DNA of 64,000 nucleotides from Rhodoglobus sp. (GTDB lineage: Bacteria > Actinomycetota > Actinomycetes > Actinomycetales > Microbacteriaceae), in the NCBI GenBank assembly GCA_025463605.1, contig JAODAV010000008.1, forward strand, positions 99,568 to 163,567. The letters are read 5' to 3'. A model generated the notes under the pieces. The model ran no database searches. It was given only the letters and a program-made list of their open reading frames with translations, and was not told the origin of the DNA. Shown here piece by piece: positions 1-7,756 of this stretch. How positions within the stretch are numbered: position 1 is the first letter of the stretch; every line of letters begins with the position of its first letter. The translations under genes were made by a program, and so were the position numbers.

Positions 1-184
1 CGCCGTCGAGCGTGCCTGTCCACGTCTCGTATTCGCGATTCTTCGCCACGAGCACGGGATCGTCGAAGAGCCGCGCGATGGGCTCGCAGCGACCGGGGTC
101 CCCCGGCAGGAACACGTAGCGACCGACCTCGCCGGGCGCTACCTGGATGTGGTGCTGGCGCTCGTCGGCGCTCGTTGCTGGCAT
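1..184 (-). CDS. udp: Uridine phosphorylase (nucleoside phosphorylase family), 5' part only
   Basis: The first 61 codons of a gene cut by the left edge of the window. The start is the ATG at 184, 14 nt after the ecfT stop codon. The visible N-terminus contains the phosphate/ribose-binding segment [18 protein letters not shown] and then NREYETWTG, which match the start of uridine/purine nucleoside phosphorylases (PNP_UDP family). These enzymes cleave nucleosides with phosphate to free base and (deoxy)ribose-1-phosphate in the cytoplasm. Its position as last visible gene of the ECF/nucleoside operon fits use of imported nucleosides. No strong Shine-Dalgarno is seen, which is common for a gene translated after a close upstream stop. 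Uridine rather than purine specificity is inferred; the C-terminal two thirds needed to decide lie outside the window. Confidence 0.85.
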   Translation of the reverse strand, partial: MPATSADERQHHIQVAPGEVGRYVFLPGDPGRCEPIARLFDDPVLVAKNREYETWTGTLDG

Positions 185-198
185 TCTTGGTCGCTTTC

Positions 199-1092
199 TT
201 ATTTCTTGAAGGAGAAGAGGATCGCCGCGAGGATGATCCCCGCGAAGATGGTTGCCGAGATCAGGAACGTCACGAACACGAACACCGACGAGAACTGGAT
301 CTCCCCGGCGAGGCTCCATGTGCCGCGCATGATCGAATACGTCGACAGGCCGGCGACGACGAGGGCGCCGACGATGCCGACCACCCAGTCGCTCGGACGG
401 CCGCGCACCTGGCGGTAGCTCGTCTTGACGCCGTTCGAGCCGAATCCCCTCGACTCGAGTGAGATCGACAGTTGCTGCACGCGCTCGATCGCACCCACGA
501 AGACGGGAACGAAACTCGGAAGCACTGCCGCGAAGCCGGTGCCCTTCATGCCGCGCGATTTCTGGGCGCTCAGGATGATCCCGACCTCGCGCTGGAACAC
601 GGGAATGAGCTGCAGCGTCATCGCGAGCATGAAGTTGAGCGTGTACGGCACTTTGAGCTTCGCGAACGACGTGAACAGGTCGCTCGGGTGGGTCGTCATG
701 ACCATCACGAGCGCGATGATGAGCGACGCGACGATTCGCCCGAGGAGCACGAAGCCGTAGTAGAGGCCGTCCCCGTAGAGCGGGAGTGGCCCGAGGCTCG
801 CCACCTCGGTCCACGGCCGTTCAACCGCCGGCGCGATGATCTGCAGCGCGAGCAGCGACGAACCGACCGGCACGAGGATGAGGCAGGCCTTGAGCAGCGG
901 CTTCGTGACGCCCGCGATCGGGGCGAGTATGAAAGCGAACACCGCCATCGAGTACAGGATCACGATGTTCTGGGTGGAGAACGCGAGAACGACATACCCG
1001 ACGACCCATACGAGCTTCGCGAGCGGGTTGATGCGGTGGATTATCGAGTTGCCCGGGATCATCGCGATCGGAAGGGCTGCTTGCATCGACAT
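199..1092 (-). CDS. ecfT: ECF transporter transmembrane (T) component
   Basis: 297-residue integral membrane protein of the CbiQ/EcfT family. It couples the two ECF ATPases to the substrate-binding S component. Several hydrophobic segments fill the first 120 residues and there is one more at the C-terminus. The two diagnostic Arg-Gly coupling motifs are present as QKSRGMKG and LESRGFG in the cytoplasmic helical region. ATG at 1092 was chosen because the coding potential begins at [14 protein letters not shown] and a purine-rich GAGAGAGAAG precedes it; the open frame continues further upstream only as a shadow of ecfA2. It lies 14 nt after ecfA2 and 14 nt before the uridine phosphorylase, so it is part of one transcript. 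Confidence 0.93.
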   Translation of the reverse strand: MSMQAALPIAMIPGNSIIHRINPLAKLVWVVGYVVLAFSTQNIVILYSMAVFAFILAPIAGVTKPLLKACLILVPVGSSLLALQIIAPAVERPWTEVASLGPLPLYGDGLYYGFVLLGRIVASLIIALVMVMTTHPSDLFTSFAKLKVPYTLNFMLAMTLQLIPVFQREVGIILSAQKSRGMKGTGFAAVLPSFVPVFVGAIERVQQLSISLESRGFGSNGVKTSYRQVRGRPSDWVVGIVGALVVAGLSTYSIMRGTWSLAGEIQFSSVFVFVTFLISATIFAGIILAAILFSFKK

Positions 1093-1106
1093 GTAGGTCT
1101 TCTCTC

Positions 1107-1997
1107 TCAGCTCGCGACTTCGGCCGCGGGGGATGCGGTCTTGGCCTTGCGGCCCACCCGGGAGGCGATGTCTGCGGCGAGCTCCGCCGGGGTCAGCGCA
1201 ACGGGCCCACCGAAGGGGACCACGGTCTGCAGGGCGATCTCGGTCACCTGGGGCGCCTGGAGGTTGGTGCGCGCCATGAGCGCCTTGTCGGCGAACACCT
1301 CGCGAGGAGTGGCGTCGGCGATGATCTCGGTGTTCTTCATCACGATCACGCGCTCCACGACGTCCGCGAGCAGCGGCATGTCGTGGGAGACGCACACGAC
1401 CGTAGTGCCCTCTTCGCGCAGTCGCCTCATGAGGTCGTTGATGATTTGCGTGGTGTTATGGTCCTGGCCCGTCGAGGGCTCGTCGAAAATGATGATCGAC
1501 GGCCGCATCGCGACGATGGATGCGATTCCCACGAGCTTGCGAATGGGAAAACTGACCCGATAGGGATGCTCCTCGATCACGTCCTGCAGGCCGAAGAACT
1601 CGACGGCCTCGGCGACGCGCACGGCGATGTCATCCTCGGTCACGCCGATGTTCCGCGGCCCGAACTCGAGCTCGGCCTGCACCGTGCGGGCGAAGAGCTG
1701 GTGGTTCGGGTTCTGGAATACGTAGCCGACATGGGCAGCCATCTGCTGCACGGTGTGCTTCGCAGCATCGATGCCGTTGATGATCACCGATCCGGAGGTG
1801 GGCTTGAGCAGCCCGTTGAAGAGCTTGGTGAGGGTCGTCTTGCCCGAGCCGTTCTGGCCGATGATGCCGATGATCTCGCCGCGCTCGACCTTCAGATCGA
1901 CGCCGCCGAGGGCGACGACGTTGCCCGTCGGGTAGACATAGCGCGCATCGCGGATATCGATCGCGAGCGGCACGTCCGTTGTCGTGGAGTCAGGCAT
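1107..1997 (-). CDS. ecfA2: ECF transporter ATPase 2, with atypical ABC signature
   Basis: 296-residue ABC ATPase. Walker A is GQNGSGKTT, the Q-loop reads VFQNPNHQLF, Walker B is SIIIFDEPSTGQD and the switch is VSHD. The ABC signature, normally LSGGQ, is replaced by VSFPIRKLVGIAS. From memory, one ATPase of some ECF transporters carries a degenerate signature with this type of RKLVxIAS sequence, so the site it forms with ecfA1 is probably asymmetric. ATG at 1997 overlaps the last 8 nt of ecfA1, indicating translational coupling. The C-terminal tail from about residue 250 is longer than a minimal nucleotide-binding domain and Ala/Thr rich. Confidence 0.93.
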   Translation of the reverse strand: MPDSTTTDVPLAIDIRDARYVYPTGNVVALGGVDLKVERGEIIGIIGQNGSGKTTLTKLFNGLLKPTSGSVIINGIDAAKHTVQQMAAHVGYVFQNPNHQLFARTVQAELEFGPRNIGVTEDDIAVRVAEAVEFFGLQDVIEEHPYRVSFPIRKLVGIASIVAMRPSIIIFDEPSTGQDHNTTQIINDLMRRLREEGTTVVCVSHDMPLLADVVERVIVMKNTEIIADATPREVFADKALMARTNLQAPQVTEIALQTVVPFGGPVALTPAELAADIASRVGRKAKTASPAAEVAS

Positions 1998-2856
1998 TCT
2001 TCGCTCCCAGCAGCTCGTTGATGGCGGAGACCGCCGGTTCGGTGGTGATGGGGACCTGGCCCTTCCACAGGCCGTACTCCGAGCCGAGCACTCGAGCGAG
2101 CGCCGCGCTCTCGGGCACCCTCAGCTTGAGCGCGTCGAGCTCGTCGACCCTGCTGAAGATCTCCTGGGGCGTGCCGTTCATCACGATGCGACCGGCGTCG
2201 AGCACGATCACCCGGTCGGCGTAGCGCGCCATCACTTCGACCTCGTGCTCGATGACGATCACGGTCATCCCGCGCTCGCGATTGAGTTTCGCGGCCATGT
2301 CGAAGACTTCCTGCTTGCCGATGGGATCGAGGTTCGAGGTCGGCTCGTCCATGATGAGGATCTGGGGCTTCATCGCGAGCACGGCGGCAATCGCGAGGCG
2401 CTGCTGCTGCCCGCCGGAGAGCCCGAGCGGCGAGCGCTCCTCGAAGCCGCCGAGCCCGACCAGTTCGAGCGTTTCGGGGATGATCCGCCGCATCTCCTCG
2501 TACGGAACGCCGGCGTTCTCGAGCCCGAGCGCGACCTCTTCGGCGGCGGACATCTGGCTCATCTGGAACTCGGGGTTGTCGAAGACCATACCCACGAGCT
2601 TCGACATCTCGCGTACGGGGTACTCGGAGACATCGAGACCGCCGACGAGCACCGTGCCGGTGAGCTCGCCGCCGAGCATGGTGGGCACGACGCCGTTGAC
2701 GCACAGCCCGAGGGTCGTCTTGCCCGCGCCGTTGAGGCCGAGGACTGCCACGTACTCCCCCGGCTGGATCTCGAGGGAGATGGAGTGCAGGGCCGGTTCG
2801 TCGGTTCCGGCGTAGGTGTATGTGACGTCGGTGAAGCTGATGATGGGGTCAGACAT
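1990..2856 (-). CDS. ecfA1: ECF transporter ATPase 1
   Basis: 288-residue ABC ATPase with a fully canonical set: Walker A GLNGAGKTT, Q-loop VFDNPEFQ, signature LSGGQQQR, Walker B ILIMDEPTSNLD and switch IEHE. It pairs with ecfA2 as the energizing dimer of the ECF module. The start is ATG at 2856, six nucleotides after a strong AAGGAG. The S-component gene ends 62 nt upstream. Because its signature is intact while that of ecfA2 is not, only one of the two composite ATP sites is expected to be canonical. Confidence 0.95.
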   Translation of the reverse strand: MSDPIISFTDVTYTYAGTDEPALHSISLEIQPGEYVAVLGLNGAGKTTLGLCVNGVVPTMLGGELTGTVLVGGLDVSEYPVREMSKLVGMVFDNPEFQMSQMSAAEEVALGLENAGVPYEEMRRIIPETLELVGLGGFEERSPLGLSGGQQQRLAIAAVLAMKPQILIMDEPTSNLDPIGKQEVFDMAAKLNRERGMTVIVIEHEVEVMARYADRVIVLDAGRIVMNGTPQEIFSRVDELDALKLRVPESAALARVLGSEYGLWKGQVPITTEPAVSAINELLGAKNA

Positions 2857-2918
2857 TGCTCTCCTTGGATCGGGGGCGGCGAGTCCGTCGGGCGCGCCGC
2901 CCCCGGTCACGATCGGTG

Positions 2919-3638
2919 TCAGGCTGCAGCGGATCCTGCGGTGACGGCGAGGAAGATCACGACGATGAGCACGCCGATGACGATTCCCGCGACGGCCAGG
3001 AGGATGCCCTTGAGCGGCGTCGCCTTGACGATGTCGATGTTCTGCGTCAGCGACTTCGGCAGCGCCTCGATGACCGCCAGGGCCACGAAGCCGCCGATGA
3101 TCTTGTCGGCGAGCGACGTGAGGATGTTCGACGAGAACACCGAGCCGACGAGGTTCTGGCCCACCGCGAGGAACGTGCCTGTGAGCGCGTCCGCGCCGTT
3201 GCCCGTTGCACCGCCGAAGACCAGCACGATGATCGGGGCCGCAACGATTGTGCACGCAACCGCGACGATCACGTTGAGGATGAAGAACCGCGGGATGGTG
3301 CGGCCCATCTTCCAGGAACGCACGCCGTAACCCCAGATGAGGGCGCCGACGACGTTGACGAGCGCGAACGGCAGGCTCACCGGGCCGCTGATGAGCGCGG
3401 ACCCGCCGTTCGTGAGAACGCCGACAAGGGCGCCCCACCACGGGCCGAGCACGATCGCGGAGATCGCCGTGCCGATCATGTCGAGGTAGACGGGCAGCCG
3501 CAGCGCGGAGGCGATGTAGCCGCCGACGATGTTCAGGGCCACGCACACTGGGATGAGCGTGACGATCAACGTCGTCGGCAGGTTGTTGCGGTTCATGCGG
3601 CTGCTCTTTTGCGGAGCGGCTACGGGGGCAGTGGTCAT
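2919..3638 (-). CDS. ECF transporter substrate-binding (S) component, probably for nucleosides
   Basis: 239-residue membrane protein with about six hydrophobic segments after a short polar N-terminus, the size and topology of an ECF S component. The stretch IVLGPWWGALVGVLTNGG is typical of S proteins. Sequence alone does not tell me the ligand. Its operon partners (nucleoside hydrolase, deoC, ribokinase, uridine phosphorylase) point to nucleosides or a ribosyl compound, which is an inference from context. ATG at 3638 follows an AAAGG about 7 nt upstream. A 216-nt intergenic region with two hairpins separates it from the nucleoside hydrolase gene. Confidence 0.85.
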   Translation of the reverse strand: MTTAPVAAPQKSSRMNRNNLPTTLIVTLIPVCVALNIVGGYIASALRLPVYLDMIGTAISAIVLGPWWGALVGVLTNGGSALISGPVSLPFALVNVVGALIWGYGVRSWKMGRTIPRFFILNVIVAVACTIVAAPIIVLVFGGATGNGADALTGTFLAVGQNLVGSVFSSNILTSLADKIIGGFVALAVIEALPKSLTQNIDIVKATPLKGILLAVAGIVIGVLIVVIFLAVTAGSAAA

Positions 3639-3673
3639 TGCATTGCCTTTCGAGTGATGGGTGTTTCTTGTTG

Positions 3674-3733
3674 ACCCGGCGACTCTGCCGGGTGGTTGGA
3701 GAAATACGGCGTGTCCGATTGGGACATCACGCC
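3674..3733 (-). promoter_or_regulatory. Two stacked hairpins in the leader of the ECF transporter genes
   Basis: In the 216-nt gap before the S component there is a perfect 7-bp stem, ACCCGGC/GCCGGGT with 6-nt loop, at 3674-3693. A second hairpin at 3708-3733 has GGCGTG pairing with CACGCC and inner TCC pairing with GGA. No U-run follows on the minus strand. They could be an intercistronic terminator or attenuator that lowers transporter expression relative to the catabolic genes, or RNA-stability elements. No known riboswitch class is recognised. Confidence 0.4.
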
Positions 3734-3854
3734 TCCTGCGCTCTCGTGGAGCATGCCCGCGGCGACTTCGCCTCGGGAATCGCACCCTGGTGAGGGCACG
3801 AGGATCGGAACCGGCGACGAATCATCGCCAGAGTGACGGCACCGCTGACGGCCG

Positions 3855-4808
3855 TCAAGAGCGGAACGCATCTGCGAGAAACGAGACGAAAATCTGCGCA
3901 TCCGCGCGCCGTACGACCCGGGCGGTGCGCGGCTCGAGCGACCAGGGCCGGTCGTCGACGACCATGGCACCGAGGGTGTGCTCGCCCCTCGTCTCGACGT
4001 GCACGGGGTACTCGCCCGACTCGGTGATGACCTCGGGATGCACGAGATAGGCCACGCACAGCGCGTCGTGAACGGGTGCCGTGAGCTTCGCGGCATCCGG
4101 GGCGTCAGGGTAGTTGCCGATGCGATGCCGGATGAGGGAGCTCGATCCTCGGGATGCGCGCGTGCCGATGCCGTCGAAGACCGCGCAATCGGCGAGGCTT
4201 ACGGGCGCGGAGTGCGTCGCATCGAGCGGGAAGATCGTCACGTCGCGCAGTCCCGCGCTGAGAACCGCCTCGGCCGCCTCCGGATCGACCCAGAAGTTGA
4301 ACTCGGCCGCGGGCGTGACGTTGCCCCAGCCGATGGCGCCGCCCATGATCACGAGCCGAGGAATCCTTGCGGCCAGACGCGGTTCCGCGGCGAGAGCGAG
4401 CGCGACATTCGTGAGCGGGCCGACCGCGACGAGCACGGTATCGGCGAACTCGTCGCTCAGGTAGCTGTCGATGAGGAACTGCACCGCGTTCTGCTGCTGC
4501 ACCGGTGTGGTGGAGGGCGGAAAGTCGAGGTACGCCACCTGGAACGCCGGCTTGTCACCGTTGAGAACATCCCGCGGCACAGGGAAATCGGGGCGCACGA
4601 GCGGCCTCGGCGCTCCCGCGTACACGGGTACGGTCGAGCCGATGTGGTCGAGCACCCGCAGGGAGTTCTCCGTCGTGTTCGCGAGCGGAACATTGCCGTT
4701 GACCGTGGTGACCGCGACGAGTTCGAGCTCGGGGTGCGTGGCGGCCGACATGATCGCCACAGCATCATCGGAACCGGTGTCGCAATCGATGATGAGGCGC
4801 GTGGTCAT
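3855..4808 (-). CDS. Inosine-uridine-type nucleoside hydrolase
   Basis: 317-residue enzyme of the IUNH family, which hydrolyses the N-glycosidic bond of ribonucleosides to base plus ribose. The N-terminal calcium-binding cluster is visible as DCDTGSDDA (family pattern DxDxGxDD, Asp 8, 10, 14, 15). The family VAVGPLTNVALA segment, the EFNFWVDPEAAE substrate-site segment and a C-terminal APVHDALC that supplies the last Asp are also visible. Length is normal. ATG at 4808 has AAGGAG ten nucleotides upstream. It sits directly after the GntR regulator (14-nt gap), and its product ribose would be phosphorylated by the ribokinase of the same locus. The exact nucleoside preference cannot be read from sequence. 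Confidence 0.93.
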   Translation of the reverse strand: MTTRLIIDCDTGSDDAVAIMSAATHPELELVAVTTVNGNVPLANTTENSLRVLDHIGSTVPVYAGAPRPLVRPDFPVPRDVLNGDKPAFQVAYLDFPPSTTPVQQQNAVQFLIDSYLSDEFADTVLVAVGPLTNVALALAAEPRLAARIPRLVIMGGAIGWGNVTPAAEFNFWVDPEAAEAVLSAGLRDVTIFPLDATHSAPVSLADCAVFDGIGTRASRGSSSLIRHRIGNYPDAPDAAKLTAPVHDALCVAYLVHPEVITESGEYPVHVETRGEHTLGAMVVDDRPWSLEPRTARVVRRADAQIFVSFLADAFRS

Positions 4809-4822
4809 GGAATGGGTTCTCC

Positions 4823-5587
4823 TTATCGGCGGGCGAGATGTGTCGTGATGCGCAATTGCGCGCTGTCGATCCAGACGTCTGAGTACTCGACGGGACTGCC
4901 GTCGACGAGCACGGTGAGTTGCTGAAGCAACTGCACGGGCGAGCCCGGCGCGAGGCCGAGCCGCTCGGCGACAGCCGCATCGGCTCCGATCGCCGAGAAC
5001 GTGCGGCTGGCGGAGTCGATCTCGAGCCGGTAGCGCTCCTCCAGCACCGAGAACAGCGTCACCTCCGCGAAGTCGATCGTCTCGATGCCGGGAGCGACGT
5101 CGGTGCGCACGTAGTTGTGCAGAAGGGCGACGGCGTGCTCGTGCGTGCCGCGCACGCGCACGAGCAGCAGCACCGTCTGCCCCCGCGGCACCTTGAGGGC
5201 TCGCGCGACGGAAGCCGGCGGCGTCACGAGTTCGGCCGAGATCACGCTCGTCTGCAGGGGAATGCCCTGGCTCGCGAAGTCCTCGGAGAGGGTGCTGAGC
5301 TTCTGGGCGACGGGGGCGGCGGGCCGGGCATCCGCGACGAACGTGCCCCGGCCCTGTACTTGCGTGAGGATGCCGTCCTCGGTGAGCGTCTGGAGCGCGC
5401 GACGCAGCGTGCCCCGGCTCACCCCCAGCTCCCGAGCGAGTTCGGGTTCGGCCTTGAGGCGGAACTTCTCCGGCCACTGCCCCGACGCGATCATCGAACG
5501 CAGGCTGTCGGAGATCTGGGAGTGCAGGGACTCCGGCGCGTCGCGATCGAGGTCGGCAGGCGTCGCCCCGAGGGAGAACATCTCCAT
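4823..5587 (-). CDS. GntR-family (HutC subfamily) transcriptional regulator
   Basis: 254-residue regulator. Residues about 20-85 form the winged helix-turn-helix (SLRSMIASGQWP, then ELARELGVSRGTLRRAL). Residues about 100-245 form a UTRA-type effector domain ending in the PVEYSDVWIDS signature common in HutC-type proteins. The start is ATG at 5587, two nucleotides after the deoC stop, with GGGGAG nine nucleotides upstream; a second in-frame ATG is at 5581. As a gene inside the nucleoside operon it probably represses that operon until a nucleoside or sugar phosphate binds. The direct repeats at 7237-7255 are a candidate operator. Confidence 0.92.
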   Translation of the reverse strand: MEMFSLGATPADLDRDAPESLHSQISDSLRSMIASGQWPEKFRLKAEPELARELGVSRGTLRRALQTLTEDGILTQVQGRGTFVADARPAAPVAQKLSTLSEDFASQGIPLQTSVISAELVTPPASVARALKVPRGQTVLLLVRVRGTHEHAVALLHNYVRTDVAPGIETIDFAEVTLFSVLEERYRLEIDSASRTFSAIGADAAVAERLGLAPGSPVQLLQQLTVLVDGSPVEYSDVWIDSAQLRITTHLARR

Positions 5588-5589
5588 CG

Positions 5590-6279
5590 TCAGTAGCTCC
5601 CCGTCGCCTCGGTCGCCGTGCCCGTGACGATCTCGATGCCCGCGCTCGTGCCCACGAGGTCGGCGCCCGCCCCGATGAGGGCCGTGACTTGAGCGAGCGA
5701 CTTGATCGATCCGGATGCCTTGACCCGCGCCCTGCCCGCGGCGGCCCCTACGAGCCACGCGATGCCCTGCGGGTTGGCGGTCTCTATGGCCCCGCTGCTC
5801 GCGTTCTTGAGCCAGGACGCACCGGCCTGAAGAGAGAGCTCGACGCCTGCCGCCCGTTCGGCGGGGGTGAGCAGGGGCAGCTCGAGCATGACCTTGATGG
5901 GCACGCCCGCCGCCCGCACGACGCCGGCGATGTCGTCGGCGAACTCGTCGAACATGCCGCTCTTGAGCCAGCCCACCTGCACGCCGATGTCGATCTGGGT
6001 TGCGCCGAGTCGAGCGAGTTCCGCCGCTTCGCGGGCCTTGCCCTCTGATGTCATCGATCCGACGATGGGAAAGTCGAGCGCCGAGGCGATCGTGAGTCCC
6101 GTGCCGGCGAGTTCGCGAGACACGAGCCCGACCCACGAGCCGGGCACCATCGCGCCTTCGAATCCGTACGTCACACATTCCCGCGCGTGCTCGAGGATCC
6201 GCTCGCGTGTCGTACCCGCCTCGATGAAAGTGTGCTGGATGTACCGGGCAGCGTCTGCGGGCCCGAGGGCGTCAGCCAT
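5590..6279 (-). CDS. deoC: Deoxyribose-phosphate aldolase
   Basis: 229-residue class I aldolase that splits 2-deoxyribose-5-phosphate into glyceraldehyde-3-phosphate and acetaldehyde. The two conserved lysine segments are present: WLKNASSGA, corresponding to the Schiff-base lysine, and VKASGSI, corresponding to the neighbouring lysine. The family IKVMLELPLLT strand is also visible. ATG at 6279 overlaps the 3' end of the ribokinase gene by 8 nt. With ribokinase and a nucleoside phosphorylase in the same operon it gives complete use of the sugar of deoxynucleosides, provided a phosphopentomutase is encoded elsewhere. Confidence 0.95.
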   Translation of the reverse strand: MADALGPADAARYIQHTFIEAGTTRERILEHARECVTYGFEGAMVPGSWVGLVSRELAGTGLTIASALDFPIVGSMTSEGKAREAAELARLGATQIDIGVQVGWLKSGMFDEFADDIAGVVRAAGVPIKVMLELPLLTPAERAAGVELSLQAGASWLKNASSGAIETANPQGIAWLVGAAAGRARVKASGSIKSLAQVTALIGAGADLVGTSAGIEIVTGTATEATGSY

Positions 6280-7207
6280 GCGACCGCCCTCCCTGCGCCG
6301 AGGACCCAGCTGAATCGAGCAGCGAGAGGATGCCGTCGCGAGTCGGCAGGGACGGCACGACATCCTCGATCGTGACGGCATGCGCCCCCGCGGCGGCGGC
6401 GAATCGAGCGGCCTCGTGGAGGGTCATCCCCTCGACGATGCCGACGGCGAGGGCCGCCGTGAAGGCGTCACCCGCGCCCGTCGTGTCGACGACGGCGGGC
6501 ACCGGAACGGGCGCGACGGCGTGGGATTCCGAGCCGTCGCGCACGATCACGCCCTCTGTGCCGAGGGTCATGACGACGGCGCACCCGGTCGCCGAGGCCA
6601 GAGCCTCCGCGGCGACGGCGGGCGACAAGCCCGTGCTGCCGAGCAGCATTGCCGCTTCGATCGAGTTGGGCGTGACGGTGTCGACGAGGGCCCAGTCGGC
6701 TGCAGAGAGATCGGCGGCCGGGGCGGGATTGAGCAGCGTGGGAGTGCCCTCTTCGCGCGCGATCCCGAGGGCGCGCACCGCGACGGGGACGGGAACTTCG
6801 AGGGAGACGACTAGCAACTCGGCTTCGCGGATTCGCTCGCGGAATGATTCCACGTCGTCGGGGCTCAGTGCGGCGAGCGCCCCTGGGGCGATCGAGATGC
6901 GGTTCTCCCCCGCGGCGTCGACGGTGATGAACCCGGTCATCGTGGGGCCGCCCGGTGTCACGACGCCCGTGGCGTCGACCCCCTCGGCTTCCCAGAGGGC
7001 GATCGCGTCGCGACCTGCCGCGTCTGCGCCGATGGCCGTGAAGAGTGCGACGGCGTGACCGAGGCGGGAGATGGCAATGGCCTGGTTTGATCCCTTGCCG
7101 CCCGGGCCGATGCTCAGGATGCCGTCGGCGACCGTTTCACCGGGCGCCGGGGCTCGGCGGACGCGCATGGTGAGGCCCACGCCGTACCCGCCGACAACCG
7201 CGATCAT
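6272..7207 (-). CDS. rbsK: Ribokinase (PfkB family)
   Basis: 311-residue sugar kinase. The N-terminal substrate signature GPGGKGSNQA and the C-terminal anion-hole/catalytic signature DTTGAGDAF are both intact, as expected for ribokinase. It converts ribose, here probably from the nucleoside hydrolase reaction, to ribose-5-phosphate. It is the first gene of the nucleoside salvage operon. ATG at 7207 is preceded by AGGGTGG. The promoter and candidate operator lie at 7228-7290. Deoxyribokinase activity is an alternative because it sits beside deoC, but the GGKGSNQ motif is standard for ribokinase. Confidence 0.93.
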   Translation of the reverse strand: MIAVVGGYGVGLTMRVRRAPAPGETVADGILSIGPGGKGSNQAIAISRLGHAVALFTAIGADAAGRDAIALWEAEGVDATGVVTPGGPTMTGFITVDAAGENRISIAPGALAALSPDDVESFRERIREAELLVVSLEVPVPVAVRALGIAREEGTPTLLNPAPAADLSAADWALVDTVTPNSIEAAMLLGSTGLSPAVAAEALASATGCAVVMTLGTEGVIVRDGSESHAVAPVPVPAVVDTTGAGDAFTAALAVGIVEGMTLHEAARFAAAAGAHAVTIEDVVPSLPTRDGILSLLDSAGSSAQGGRSHG

Positions 7208-7227
7208 CCTTGACCACCCTGACTAAC

Positions 7228-7260
7228 CCATTCGCGCATGGACAACCATGTACAAATGGG
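7228..7260 (-). promoter_or_regulatory. Candidate GntR operator: direct repeats inside an inverted repeat
   Basis: CATGGACAA (7237-7245) and CATGTACAA (7247-7255) are direct repeats with a 10-bp period, one helical turn. They are enclosed by an inverted pair CCCATT (7228-7233) / AATGGG (7255-7260). The block lies at the expected transcription start of the operon, where a bound repressor would block initiation. Assignment to the GntR regulator at 4823-5587 is inferred from proximity. Confidence 0.45.
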
Positions 7261-7290
7261 AACCTAGCGACGAGGGTTCCAGCGCAGCAA
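7261..7290 (-). promoter_or_regulatory. Promoter of the nucleoside salvage operon
   Basis: Reading the minus strand, TTGCTG (7290-7285) and TAGGTT (7266-7261) are separated by 18 nt. This resembles a primary-sigma promoter, with transcription expected to start near 7254, about 47 nt before the ribokinase ATG. Confidence 0.55.
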
Positions 7291-7342
7291 GAGGTTGCTC
7301 ACATGAGCAGCGGAAGCCGCCCTGTGCGCGAAATAGCGCAGG

Positions 7343-7705
7343 TCAAGCGCGGTTGCGCTGAAGACGCGCCGCTTGGCGGTAGGTGAGATAGACCCACAGC
7401 ACGATCGCGAGGGCGGCAATCGTCAGCAGCGTGAACGCGATCCAGTTGGCGTCGAGCATGAGCACGACACCGGCAGTGATCACCGTGATCGCGGCCGCTG
7501 CGATCTTCGAACCGGCTTTGAGGCGGAGCGCGTGAACGGCATCCGGGTCGGTACGGTCCTTGCGGTGCAGCAAGTGGTCGCCGATGCCGTCGACTGCGGC
7601 GAACACCGCACCGGCGTACGCGACTGCGCACCCGAGCATCCCCCAGAGGTTGATCCCATCGGCGTCGCCACCCACTGCCATCACGAGAGTGAAGAATGCG
7701 TCCAT
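7343..7705 (-). CDS. Small membrane protein of unknown function
   Basis: 120-residue protein not assigned to a family. An N-terminal hydrophobic stretch (about residues 18-38) is followed by a polar segment HLLHRKDRTDPDAVHALR and two adjacent hydrophobic segments near the C-terminus, ending in a basic tail. The ATG at 7705 is preferred over a GTG two codons upstream because TAGCAT ends 8 nt before it, which suggests a leaderless transcript. It stands alone between the nucleoside locus and the SRPBCC gene. Confidence 0.7.
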   Translation of the reverse strand: MDAFFTLVMAVGGDADGINLWGMLGCAVAYAGAVFAAVDGIGDHLLHRKDRTDPDAVHALRLKAGSKIAAAAITVITAGVVLMLDANWIAFTLLTIAALAIVLWVYLTYRQAARLQRNRA

Positions 7706-7719
7706 GTCCACAGATGCTA
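7706..7719 (-). promoter_or_regulatory. Leaderless -10 element TAGCAT
   Basis: TAGCAT at 7719-7714 with an 8-nt spacer to the ATG at 7705. It favours this start over the GTG at 7711, which would be only 2 nt from the hexamer. Confidence 0.5.
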
Positions 7720-7756
7720 GGCCCCCTGCGAGCCGCCACTCAACATCGACACCGGG

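Noticed and set aside
3813..3829. GGCGA/TCGCC hairpin after the nucleoside hydrolase gene as a terminator
   Set aside because: Only five base pairs with a 7-nt loop and no U-run; too weak to call.
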